From: Anaerolineae bacterium
GTDB taxonomy: Bacteria; Chloroflexota; Anaerolineae; Aggregatilineales; Aggregatilineaceae
Length of the DNA stretch: 7,618 bases
NCBI GenBank assembly: GCA_016929355.1
Contig: JAFGJA010000100.1
Span: forward strand, 1-7,618
Direction of reading: 5' to 3'
In this document: positions 1-5,421 of the stretch, piece after piece
Layout of the letters: every line of letters starts with the position of its first letter
How positions within the stretch are numbered: position 1 is the stretch's first letter
The notes under the pieces: generated by a model
Seen by the model: only the letters and a program-made list of their open reading frames with translations
Told to the model about the DNA's origin: nothing
Databases searched by the model: none
Position numbers and translations under genes: made by a program

Positions 1-10
1 CCAGGGTTTT

Positions 11-66
11 GTAGGGGTAGGGCTTGCTCTACCCTCGTGCTTGGGCGGAGCAAGCCCCGCCCCTAC
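11..66. repeat. Nested palindromic intergenic repeat (REP-like)
   Basis: Two 24-base arms (11-34 and 43-66) are inverted copies separated by 8 bases and differ at 4 positions. Each arm is also a hairpin by itself: 15-20 pairs with 29-34, and 43-48 pairs with 57-62, each with an 8-base loop. The differences between arms fall on paired positions of the small hairpins (18/31 and 19/30 are T-A and A-T; 46/59 and 47/58 are C-G and G-C), so both hairpins stay fully paired. The outer stem can extend three more pairs through the T run at 7-9 and the A run at 68-70, across a T-G wobble (10/67). It lies downstream of the leftward phosphatase gene. I see no T run suited to a simple terminator on the leftward strand after the stem, so it resembles a REP/BIME-type dispersed element more than a terminator. 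Confidence 0.7.
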
Positions 67-113
67 GAAAAAATATTGGTCCAGTTAAGTCTCAATGTCT
101 TTAGGGGGAGGGG

Positions 114-584
114 CTAACTTACCAATTCGCGGTGCAGCACCCACTTGAGCGACCATTCGCCCTCGATGTAATCCAGACACGCTGTGGTCGAAGTCGCAAA
201 CCAGACCGGCGTCCGGCCCATGTTGATCAGCAGCATCGCCGCGACCAACCGCTCCATAAACGGGTTGTGCCCGACCAGCATCACCGGTTCCGGCTCATAG
301 CGCAGTTCGCGCGCTAAGGGCGCAACCGGATCGGCATAATGCAGCCCGCGCACCGCGATCACGCCATCGCGCGGATCGAGCAATTCGCCTAGAATCTCGG
401 CGGTTTGCTGTGCCCGCACCAGGCCACTGTGCCGGATTTGCACGACTTTGATCCCGGCTTCAGCCAGTAATTTCCCCACGTTCGCCACATCCTCACGCCC
501 GCGATCCGTCAGGGGACGGGCCGCGTCGGTGGGGATTGTCGGGTCTTTGGATGCTTTGCCATGTCGCACTAAAATCACGCGCAT
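114..584 (-). CDS. sixA: SixA-type phosphohistidine phosphatase (histidine phosphatase superfamily)
   Basis: This 156-residue protein has the full small histidine-phosphatase core. The N-terminal RHG motif (R7-H8-G9) supplies the histidine that is transiently phosphorylated. The RPLTDRGR stretch (23-30) is typical of the SixA group. R57 lies in an 'SGLVRAQQTA' segment, and the second catalytic histidine H106 is in 'VGHNP'. SixA proteins are short cytoplasmic members that remove phosphate from phosphohistidine, as E. coli SixA does on the HPt domain of ArcB; length and motif spacing fit. The ATG start has a GGGGGAG ribosome site 8 bases upstream (593-599). The gene lies 25 bases after the nuclease gene on the same strand, so the two are probably co-transcribed. 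The substrate cannot be read from sequence: it could be a phosphorelay protein, a PTS protein or a small phosphoester. The histidine kinase at 1219 has no HPt domain, so a direct link is only a guess. Confidence 0.9.
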   Translation of the reverse strand: MRVILVRHGKASKDPTIPTDAARPLTDRGREDVANVGKLLAEAGIKVVQIRHSGLVRAQQTAEILGELLDPRDGVIAVRGLHYADPVAPLARELRYEPEPVMLVGHNPFMERLVAAMLLINMGRTPVWFATSTTACLDYIEGEWSLKWVLHRELVS

Positions 585-609
585 AATGTTATCTCCCCCA
601 GTTCAGGCA

Positions 610-1101
610 TTAAGCGTCGGGTTCCCAGGGACGCCGCCTGCCGCGTTTTTCATGGTTCTCACGCTTCAAATATACCAGATTATCGGACTTTTCCGGCACT
701 TTTTGGATCGCGTCCCAAAATTCGTCATGACTCAGCGCCGCGAAATCTTTTGTTGTGACGCGATAGGCGCGCGTTTTCATGTAGAGGAACAGGCGCTCGC
801 CGCGTTCCTTTTGCAAGCGGGTGGCTGCGAGGGGCAACAGCAAATCGTCCCGCGCCTCAAAGCGCCCCTTGACCTCGACCCAGCATGTGAGTTCGGGCAG
901 ATAAAAATCGATCAGATAGCGCCCGCCGCCGATGCGTTCCGGTTCGTATTCCCAGGCGATGCCGCGCGCATCGAGTGCTTTGGCGAATTCCACCTCGAAC
1001 AATGAGCGCATCAATTTGCCCTGATACACGCTCTCAATCGCCGGTTTGCGGGGCGTTATGCTACGATTAACGTGTGGTCCGTGTGCTGCTTTTTTTGTCA
1101 T
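610..1101 (-). CDS. PD-(D/E)XK superfamily nuclease-like protein
   Basis: The product is 163 residues from the ATG at 1101. The middle carries a compact nuclease core: an acidic helix position (E36 in 'SLFEVEFA'), a beta strand with D65 ('YLIDFYLPE'), and the paired E76-V-K78 in 'WVEVKG'. This order, E..D..ExK, is that of PD-(D/E)XK enzymes and resembles small phage- and chromosome-encoded nucleases whose usual text is 'WEYEP...G.YLPDFWLPE..WVEVKG'. The first 30 residues are basic and probably disordered, and the tail is very basic ('EKRGRRRPWEPDA'), consistent with nucleic-acid binding. A TTG at 1161 would add 20 residues. I prefer the ATG because the extra segment is low-complexity and neither start has a good ribosome site. 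The gene is upstream of the phosphatase in the same direction and divergent from the sensor kinase. No methylase partner is adjacent, so a restriction role is not supported. The substrate is unknown. Confidence 0.75.
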   Translation of the reverse strand: MTKKAAHGPHVNRSITPRKPAIESVYQGKLMRSLFEVEFAKALDARGIAWEYEPERIGGGRYLIDFYLPELTCWVEVKGRFEARDDLLLPLAATRLQKERGERLFLYMKTRAYRVTTKDFAALSHDEFWDAIQKVPEKSDNLVYLKRENHEKRGRRRPWEPDA

Positions 1102-1163
1102 AATATTGTTTATATTGAACACCGTATTAGTTGGCTTGTATTTTTTTCCGGCAACGCTCAAAA

Positions 1164-1172
1164 TGGTACTAT
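1164..1172 (+). promoter_or_regulatory. Extended -10 promoter of the sensor kinase gene
   Basis: The string TGGTACTAT has the TGnTAnnnT form of an extended -10 element. It would start transcription near 1179 and leave a leader of about 40 bases before the kinase ATG at 1219. The candidate -35 at 17 bases is poor (TTTTCC), as is usual for extended -10 promoters. Similar TGGTA elements precede two other genes in the window. Confidence 0.4.
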
Positions 1173-1203
1173 GAAGTTGCTGTTTCAGCTACACCTATCG
1201 AGT

Positions 1204-1212
1204 GGGAAGAGG
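1204..1212 (+). promoter_or_regulatory. Ribosome binding site that decides the kinase start
   Basis: The purine run GGGAAGAGG lies 6 bases before the ATG at 1219. The reading frame stays open upstream to 1072, but those upstream codons encode a poor, cysteine- and phenylalanine-rich segment, overlap the divergent nuclease gene and lie upstream of the predicted promoter. This site therefore supports 1219 as the real start. Confidence 0.7.
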
Positions 1213-1218
1213 TTTGCC

Positions 1219-3000
1219 ATGAACGATAGTGAAAAAACTAAAGAGCAGCTTATGGCGGAATTGGTCGATCTGCGCCAGCAATTTGCTCAATTACAGGCCG
1301 CCGAAGCGGAATTGGTGCGCAGTAAAGAAATAGTACAGCAAACCCAGCAGCAGTTGCAAGATATGTTTGATCATACCCCGGCGGCGGTGTATGTGAAGGA
1401 TATGCAGGGCCGGTTCATTTTTATAAATCGGGTGGTTTGCGAACGGATGGAGCTTTGTGCCGATGACATCCTGGGTAAAACGCTGGGCGAAAGCGCCCCG
1501 CATGTGCGCAGCGCGCCCGATGGGGTATGGGAACCAAATGAACGCGAGGTGCTTGCCAGTGGAAAACCGACTCTTTTCGAAGAATTAGGCCGATCAACCG
1601 GGCGGGCCTATTTAGCCACCAAGTTTTTATTGTACGATGCCGATGGCAAACCGTATGCGTTGTGTAACAGTTCGCTTGACATCACTCAGCGTAAGCAAAT
1701 GGAGAATGCGTTACAGCAGTCGTTTGAACATCTGCAAACCTTACATGAAATTGATCAGGCTATTTTGCAAGCGCAATCACCGGAAGAAATAGCCGTTGGT
1801 GCTTTACAGTATATAGGCCGTGTCGTGGCCTGTTCACGGGCCAGTGTCGCCACGTTCGATTTTGTTACGGGTGAAGGCACGTTATTGGCGGTGCGTCGCA
1901 AAGAGCAATCGCGGCTGATCGCCGGAATGAAACTGCCCTTATATACCTTCAGTATTCCTGACGAAATGAAGCAGGGTAAAATTAATGTGATTGACGATAT
2001 TCGCACGGAGGCGCATCTTTCGTCGAATCTGCGTATCTTACGGGAGGAAGGGCTGCGTGCTTCTTTGAGTGCGCCACTCATTGCCCAAAATCAATTGATT
2101 GGCGCGGTGTATCTAGGTTCCGATCAACCCGGAGTCTTTACCGCCGATCACGTCGAAGTGGTCCGCAAAATAGCAGACCAGATTGCCATCGCTGTTCACC
2201 AAGCGCATTTATACGAGCAAATCCAACATCATGCGGAACAGCTCGAAATCCGCGTGGCGGAGCGTACCGCTAAACTCCAACGGGCGAATGAGGAACTGCG
2301 CGTCCTGGGGCGGGTGAAGGATGAATTTGTGGATAATGTTTCGCACGAACTGCGCACCCCCATCACGAATTTAAAACTGCGTCATAATTTGTTAGAGGCG
2401 CGCCCGGATAAAGCCGCGCATTATCTGGCTGTGATGCGCCGCGAAACCGAACGCCTCGAACACATTGTTGATAGTTTGCTGTACCTGTCGCGCCTGGATC
2501 AAGGCCGCGTGGCCTGGAATCCAGTGCGGGTTGATCTCAACCGGATCACGTCACAGTTAGTGCAGGATCGCACCGCCTTTGCCCAGAACCGGGAATTGAT
2601 TCTGACCTTTAACGGCACATCGCCGCTCCCGGTGGTCGAAGCGGATATTGCGCTGGTGGAACAGGCGCTGAGCATTTTACTGACAAACTCGTTCAACTAT
2701 ACGCCGGCTGGTGGGCGTGTTGAGGTGATGACAACCGCGCGCAAAACGGATCGCCAACAATGGGTGATCATAAGTGTCAGCGATACCGGGTTGGGTATTC
2801 GGCCTGATGAGCAAGATCGTCTCTTTGAGCGCTTTTTTCGCGGCTCTGCGGGACGCGAATCCGGTGCGCCGGGAACCGGGTTGGGTTTATCCATCGTGCA
2901 GGAAATTGTGACCCGGCATCAGGGGCAAATTGATGTGGCTAGCGAAGGTGTGCCGGGGCGAGGATCGACGTTTAATCTCTGGCTGCCGGTGGCTGAATAA
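1219..3000 (+). CDS. Cytoplasmic PAS-GAF sensor histidine kinase
   Basis: This 593-residue two-component sensor has no hydrophobic membrane segment and so should act in the cytosol. Order of parts: an N-terminal coiled coil (about 5-48, rich in Q, E and L), a PAS domain (about 47-160, ending in the usual 'DITQRK' exit), a GAF domain (about 170-330), a second coiled coil (about 330-370), a HisKA dimerisation helix with the H-box VSHELRTP (phosphoacceptor H376), and a HATPase_c domain with N-box (N490), G1 box DTGLGI (522-527), F box (LFERFFRG, 535-542) and G2 box GTGLGL (552-557). All catalytic boxes are intact. There is no receiver or HPt domain and no response regulator gene in the window, so it is an orphan here. 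The ligand of the PAS and GAF domains cannot be told; I see no clear haem or bilin cysteine signature. The gene is followed after 11 bases by the methyltransferase-like gene, suggesting one transcript. Sampled GC is lower in the sensory half than in the kinase core. Confidence 0.95.
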   Translation: MNDSEKTKEQLMAELVDLRQQFAQLQAAEAELVRSKEIVQQTQQQLQDMFDHTPAAVYVKDMQGRFIFINRVVCERMELCADDILGKTLGESAPHVRSAPDGVWEPNEREVLASGKPTLFEELGRSTGRAYLATKFLLYDADGKPYALCNSSLDITQRKQMENALQQSFEHLQTLHEIDQAILQAQSPEEIAVGALQYIGRVVACSRASVATFDFVTGEGTLLAVRRKEQSRLIAGMKLPLYTFSIPDEMKQGKINVIDDIRTEAHLSSNLRILREEGLRASLSAPLIAQNQLIGAVYLGSDQPGVFTADHVEVVRKIADQIAIAVHQAHLYEQIQHHAEQLEIRVAERTAKLQRANEELRVLGRVKDEFVDNVSHELRTPITNLKLRHNLLEARPDKAAHYLAVMRRETERLEHIVDSLLYLSRLDQGRVAWNPVRVDLNRITSQLVQDRTAFAQNRELILTFNGTSPLPVVEADIALVEQALSILLTNSFNYTPAGGRVEVMTTARKTDRQQWVIISVSDTGLGIRPDEQDRLFERFFRGSAGRESGAPGTGLGLSIVQEIVTRHQGQIDVASEGVPGRGSTFNLWLPVAE

Positions 3001-3011
3001 CCGGAGTCGTT

Positions 3012-3836
3012 ATGCCTCGTCTGGCTCAAAACACCATCGATGGGCATATCACGCGCGGCAAAACGGCGCGTAATCGTCTGCGCCGCGTGGATAATTTTCT
3101 GCTTATCACTGAGGGGCCACTTTTGCGCCGGGCGGATCGTGCGTTTGCCGGATCGCTGGTCGTTGATCTGGGCTATGGGGCGGAACCGTTCACCACGCTC
3201 GAAAGCGCCGCGCGGCTGCGACGTGCCAACCCGCATTTACCCATGCTCGGCGTTGAGATCGAGCCGGAGCGGGTGGCGCGAGCAGCCCCCTACGCCGACG
3301 ATCTGACCACTTTTCGCCTGGGCGGATTCAACCTCCCCTTGTATCCTGGCGAATCTGTGCGCCTGATCCGCGCGTTTAACGTGCTGCGCCAATATGACGA
3401 GGCCGACGTAACCGGCGCGTGGCAAACGCTGGCCCGCTCTGTGTTACCGGGCGGCCTGATCATCGAGGGCACATCCGATCCATTTGGGCAAATCTGGGTG
3501 GCAAATCTGCTGCGCCGCGCCACTGCTGCGTTGATCGTTGAGGGGCTAATCTTCAGTACGAATTTCCGCCAGGGGTTCGATCCGGCCATGTTCCAACCGG
3601 TGCTGCCCAAAAATCACATTCACCGTATGCTGCCCGGCGAGCCGATTTTTGCTTTCATGGCGGCGTGGAAACAGGCCGCACGCGCCACCATCGCTCACCG
3701 GGAGTGGGGACTGCGCCAGTGGTACGCCGCCAGCGCGCACGCGCTCGCCGATCAGGGCTATGCTGTCGATACGCGCCCAAAATTACTGCGGCGCGGCTAT
3801 GTCGTGTGGCGCGATCCGCATGTGCTGCGGCTCTAG
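3012..3836 (+). CDS. SAM-dependent methyltransferase-like protein, substrate unknown
   Basis: The 274-residue product has a class I methyltransferase Rossmann signature near the N-terminus: a hydrophobic strand ending VVDLGYGAEP (50-59) as motif I, then an acidic strand end 'GVEIEPERV' (80-88) expected to hold the ribose hydroxyls of S-adenosylmethionine. Further on are 'NVLRQYDEADV' (123-133), a 'PGGLIIEGTSD' segment (146-156) in the motif-III region, and a C-terminal extension with many arginines and tryptophans. I recall similar uncharacterised methylase-like proteins in actinobacteria with the same 'DLGYGA.P.TT.E' and 'EGT.D' text. The substrate is unknown. A CCGGAG ribosome site (3001-3006) sits 5 bases before the ATG and 11 bases separate it from the kinase stop, so it is very likely co-transcribed with the kinase. 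Its stop is only 7 bases from the end of the opposite-strand operon. Confidence 0.75.
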   Translation: MPRLAQNTIDGHITRGKTARNRLRRVDNFLLITEGPLLRRADRAFAGSLVVDLGYGAEPFTTLESAARLRRANPHLPMLGVEIEPERVARAAPYADDLTTFRLGGFNLPLYPGESVRLIRAFNVLRQYDEADVTGAWQTLARSVLPGGLIIEGTSDPFGQIWVANLLRRATAALIVEGLIFSTNFRQGFDPAMFQPVLPKNHIHRMLPGEPIFAFMAAWKQAARATIAHREWGLRQWYAASAHALADQGYAVDTRPKLLRRGYVVWRDPHVLRL

Positions 3837-3843
3837 CCGGTGA

Positions 3844-4080
3844 TCAGGCAAAATGACCGGGATCAGATACCACCTTTGCCCGCCACAGCGATCCATTCGT
3901 GTGCAGTTCAAATACGCGCCCATCGGCGACCATCACCAGCATGTGAATCCCATCATCGTGTCGCCAGCGCCGCCCGTGATTGATGATCCGCAGCGTGACA
4001 CCGTTCCAGCGCAGCGTTGAGGGGACCGGCCACCCATCCGGCGTATAATAGGCTTCGACTGTCGTTACACTGAAACTCAT
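3844..4080 (-). CDS. Small DUF6504-like protein, last gene of the pncC operon
   Basis: This 78-residue protein starts at the ATG at 4080, which shares four bases (ATGA) with the stop of pncC, so translation is likely coupled. Its text, 'VEAYYTPDGWPVPSTLRWNG' followed by 'INHGRRWRHDDG' and 'VADGRVFELHTNGSLWRAKV', resembles the small beta-rich DUF6504 proteins, in which a 'P..F.W.G....V....RWR' strand pair is followed by 'GRVFEL......W.L'. It has no signal peptide, no membrane segment and no cysteines. The function of the family is not known to me; the many Trp and Arg residues suggest a small beta barrel that binds something. The reading frame runs on upstream to 4569, but that part is only the shadow of pncC. 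The family assignment comes from remembered motif shape and is moderate; that the gene is real is more secure because of the overlap start. Confidence 0.65.
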   Translation of the reverse strand: MSFSVTTVEAYYTPDGWPVPSTLRWNGVTLRIINHGRRWRHDDGIHMLVMVADGRVFELHTNGSLWRAKVVSDPGHFA

Positions 4081-4559
4081 AGCTTGCCATCCAGGTAATC
4101 TAACAGCAGTTGCAGCGCCGCCGCCGCCGATGATTCCCGGTTTTGCGCGCGATCTCCATCGAACACGAAGCGCCGCACCCAGTCCCCCTCCGCCGCGCTC
4201 AGGCCGATGTACGTCAACCCGATGGGTTTGGATTCGCTGCCGCCGCTTGGTCCGGCAATGCCCGTCACACTGATCGCCACATCGACGCCAAACACGCGCC
4301 GCGCACCCTGCGCCATCACGCGCGCTACGGGTTCGCTCACTGAGCCATGTACAAACATCATGTGTTCGCTCACACCGAGGATGGTCCGTTTGGCCGCATA
4401 CGAATAGGTCACTGCGCCGCCCGTAAAATACGCTGAACTGCCGGGTAGGTCGGTCAGTTGTTTGGCGATCAAGCCCCCGGTACACGATTCGGCGGTGGCA
4501 ATGGTTTTTCCGGTAGCGATCAGCCGGTCTACGACCTGATCCAGTACATTCTCGCTCAT
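4077..4559 (-). CDS. pncC: Nicotinamide-nucleotide amidohydrolase PncC (stand-alone CinA C-terminal domain)
   Basis: The 160-residue protein is a complete CinA C-terminal domain. PncC deamidates nicotinamide mononucleotide to nicotinate mononucleotide and ammonia, returning the product of NAD-consuming reactions such as bacterial DNA ligase to NAD synthesis in the cytosol. Diagnostic segments are AESCTGG (23-29, with S25 the likely nucleophile), 'GGAVTYSYAAK' (47-57, with Y52 and K57), 'HGSVSEPVA' (71-79), 'VTGIAGPSGGS' (98-108) and 'FDGDR' (133-137). Length matches short E. coli PncC rather than full CinA, which has an extra N-terminal COG1058 domain; that domain is absent. The ATG at 4559 overlaps the stop of the upstream gene as ATGA and is preceded by a GAGG...GGGG purine stretch. 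An in-frame codon at 4619 would add 20 unrelated residues inside the upstream gene. The downstream neighbour again overlaps by 4 bases. Confidence 0.93.
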   Translation of the reverse strand: MSENVLDQVVDRLIATGKTIATAESCTGGLIAKQLTDLPGSSAYFTGGAVTYSYAAKRTILGVSEHMMFVHGSVSEPVARVMAQGARRVFGVDVAISVTGIAGPSGGSESKPIGLTYIGLSAAEGDWVRRFVFDGDRAQNRESSAAAALQLLLDYLDGKL

Positions 4560-5104
4560 GATTCCCCATCCTCGTTTTCTATAGCATTCCCCGCAGCTGG
4601 CTTGAGTGTGTATTCCCACTCACAATAACGATGTGCAACCGGATCGGGCGGGCAGGCCACGCAGCGCATCTGAATGCGCGGATCGATGGTCTGCGCAAAT
4701 TTGCCGAATTCGATCATTCCGACTTCCTTGCACGGAAACGGCGCTAATCCTTTGCGTTCGCGTGTGGTCTGTACCCTGCATTTTACCATGCGAAAGCGCA
4801 GCGTGTGCGCGTCGATCCATTCGATTTCCTGTTCGTTGACGCGCGCATACATCCGGTATGGGAATGCTTGAGCTAACGCTGCTAAACCACCGCTTGCGGG
4901 TATATCAAACGTGCGCATGATGCGCTGTGCTTCGGCAACGGCGAAGCGTTCCCAGGCGCGTTTGTCCATCGCAATAGCGGCATCCATCCCATACGTTTCT
5001 TCAACCGCTAAAAACCATGTGCCATCCATCGCCAGCCAGTTTTTCGCGTATACATCCAGTAATTTGAGCAGGTCTTCCCGTGAAAGTGAGTTGTGTGGGT
5101 CCAT
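4556..5104 (-). CDS. DUF6125-like cysteine-containing protein, first gene of the pncC operon
   Basis: The 182-residue product resembles the DUF6125 group, whose members read roughly 'LL.LYAKNWLA.DG.WF.AVEE..GMD.A...D...W.RFA..EA.RI'. That text is visible here at 12-62. The second half carries 'PYRMYARVNEQEIEW' (82-96) and 'FRMVKCRVQ..RERKGL' (104-120), then 'FPCKEVG', 'IDPRIQMRCVACPPD' and 'HRYCEWEYTL'. Five cysteines (109, 125, 148, 151, 161) and H158 all sit in the C-terminal part, including a C-x2-C pair, which suggests a bound metal or a redox function; that is inference. The family's biochemical role is not known to me. No signal peptide or membrane segment is seen, and the last 12 residues are acidic and probably disordered. 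It heads an operon with pncC, sharing an ATGA overlap. The ATG at 5104 has only a weak purine stretch upstream. Confidence 0.75.
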   Translation of the reverse strand: MDPHNSLSREDLLKLLDVYAKNWLAMDGTWFLAVEETYGMDAAIAMDKRAWERFAVAEAQRIMRTFDIPASGGLAALAQAFPYRMYARVNEQEIEWIDAHTLRFRMVKCRVQTTRERKGLAPFPCKEVGMIEFGKFAQTIDPRIQMRCVACPPDPVAHRYCEWEYTLKPAAGNAIENEDGES

Positions 5105-5140
5105 GTATTTTGCATCTCGTGTGAGTCGGTCAGTGTGCCC

Positions 5141-5149
5141 AGTGTACCA
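5141..5149 (-). promoter_or_regulatory. Extended -10 promoter of the DUF6125-pncC operon
   Basis: Read leftward, the site is TGGTACACT, an extended -10 of the TGnTAnnnT form. Transcription would begin near 5134, leaving about 30 bases before the ATG at 5104. No good -35 is seen 16-18 bases upstream. It matches in style the elements before the kinase gene and before the right-edge membrane protein. Confidence 0.45.
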
Positions 5150-5201
5150 CCGGGGCGGGGGGTTGATCTATACCGGATTGGGCGTTAGAGAAAATTAAGC
5201 C

Positions 5202-5230
5202 TTGACGTACCCTAAACGCTCTGGTAACAT
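5202..5230 (+). promoter_or_regulatory. Sigma-70-type promoter of the initiator tRNA gene
   Basis: A -35 box TTGACG (5202-5207) and a -10 box TAACAT (5225-5230) are separated by exactly 17 bases. The start would fall near 5237, about 8 bases before the mature tRNA end at 5245. This is the best-matching -35/-10 pair in the window, as expected for a strongly expressed stable RNA. Confidence 0.75.
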
Positions 5231-5244
5231 GATCGCACCAACGA

Positions 5245-5316
5245 TGCGGGGTAGAGCAGTGGCAGCTCGTCGGGCTCATAACCCGGAGGTCGCTGGTTCG
5301 AATCCAGCCCCCGCTA
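5245..5316 (+). tRNA. Initiator tRNA-fMet (anticodon CAU)
   Basis: A full cloverleaf folds by eye. Acceptor GCGGGG (5246-5251) pairs with CCCCGC (5309-5314); D stem 5254-5257/5265-5268; anticodon stem 5270-5274/5282-5286 with loop CTCATAA and anticodon CAT at 5277-5279; variable loop 5287-5291; T stem 5292-5296/5304-5308 with loop TTCGAAT. Three traits mark it as the initiator rather than elongator Met: three consecutive G-C pairs below the anticodon loop (GGG/CCC), the A11-U24 pair in the D stem (5255/5267), and no Watson-Crick pair at positions 1-72. Here the latter are T1 (5245) and T72 (5315), not the C1-A72 of E. coli. The D-loop is only 7 bases but keeps G18-G19. CCA is not encoded after A73, so it must be added enzymatically. 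The gene stands alone with its own promoter and terminator. Confidence 0.95.
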
Positions 5317-5320
5317 TACG

Positions 5321-5354
5321 AAAAATCCCCAGGCTTGCGCGTCTGGGGATTTTT
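5321..5354. terminator. Rho-independent terminator, usable in both directions
   Basis: A perfect 12-base-pair stem (AAAAATCCCCAG at 5321-5332 with CTGGGGATTTTT at 5343-5354) closes a 10-base loop. It starts 5 bases after the tRNA, and the T run continues to about 5362. On the opposite strand the stem also ends in five Ts, so it can stop transcripts from the leftward DUF697-like gene at 5465. Confidence 0.9.
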
Positions 5355-5375
5355 TTCTTTTTGGTAACGTTTGCT

Positions 5376-5410
5376 GATTCTCCGTCGTCTGCTTTGTGGT
5401 GAGGAGAATC
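5376..5410. repeat. 8-base inverted repeat with a 19-base spacer
   Basis: GATTCTCC (5376-5383) and GGAGAATC (5403-5410) are exact inverted copies. The pair lies between the bidirectional terminator and the GC-rich palindrome. No T run follows on either strand. It could be a chance match, a remnant repeat edge, or an RNA stem in the 3' part of the leftward transcript. Confidence 0.35.
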
Positions 5411-5421
5411 GTGCCCTTCCT

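Noticed and set aside
448..1005. Long rightward open frame opposite the phosphatase and nuclease genes
   Set aside because: It overlaps two leftward genes with clear motifs, and its translation shows no domain-like features. It is a shadow frame.
1072..1218. Extension of the kinase reading frame upstream of 1219
   Set aside because: The extra 49 residues are Cys/Phe-rich and not domain-like, overlap the divergent nuclease gene and precede the likely promoter. The good ribosome site is at 1204-1212.
114..3000. The phosphatase and the histidine kinase as one phosphorelay module
   Set aside because: They are divergent genes separated by the nuclease, and the kinase lacks an HPt domain, the known SixA target. 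Proximity alone is not enough.
4044..4049. A TATAAT string on the rightward strand
   Set aside because: It lies inside the small leftward coding gene, has no -35 17 bases upstream, and no rightward gene begins nearby.
4081..4569. Upstream part of the frame that ends at 3844, giving a 241-residue protein
   Set aside because: This stretch is pncC read in another frame. Its translation is Arg/Cys/Gly-rich without pattern, and the real small gene starts at 4080.
5245..5316. The tRNA gene as an integration site of a mobile element
   Set aside because: No integrase, no duplicated tRNA 3' end and no composition shift are seen downstream. The gene is followed directly by its terminator.
5202..5402. 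Open frame running through the tRNA gene and its terminator
   Set aside because: It covers a promoter, a folded tRNA and a terminator, so it is not coding.
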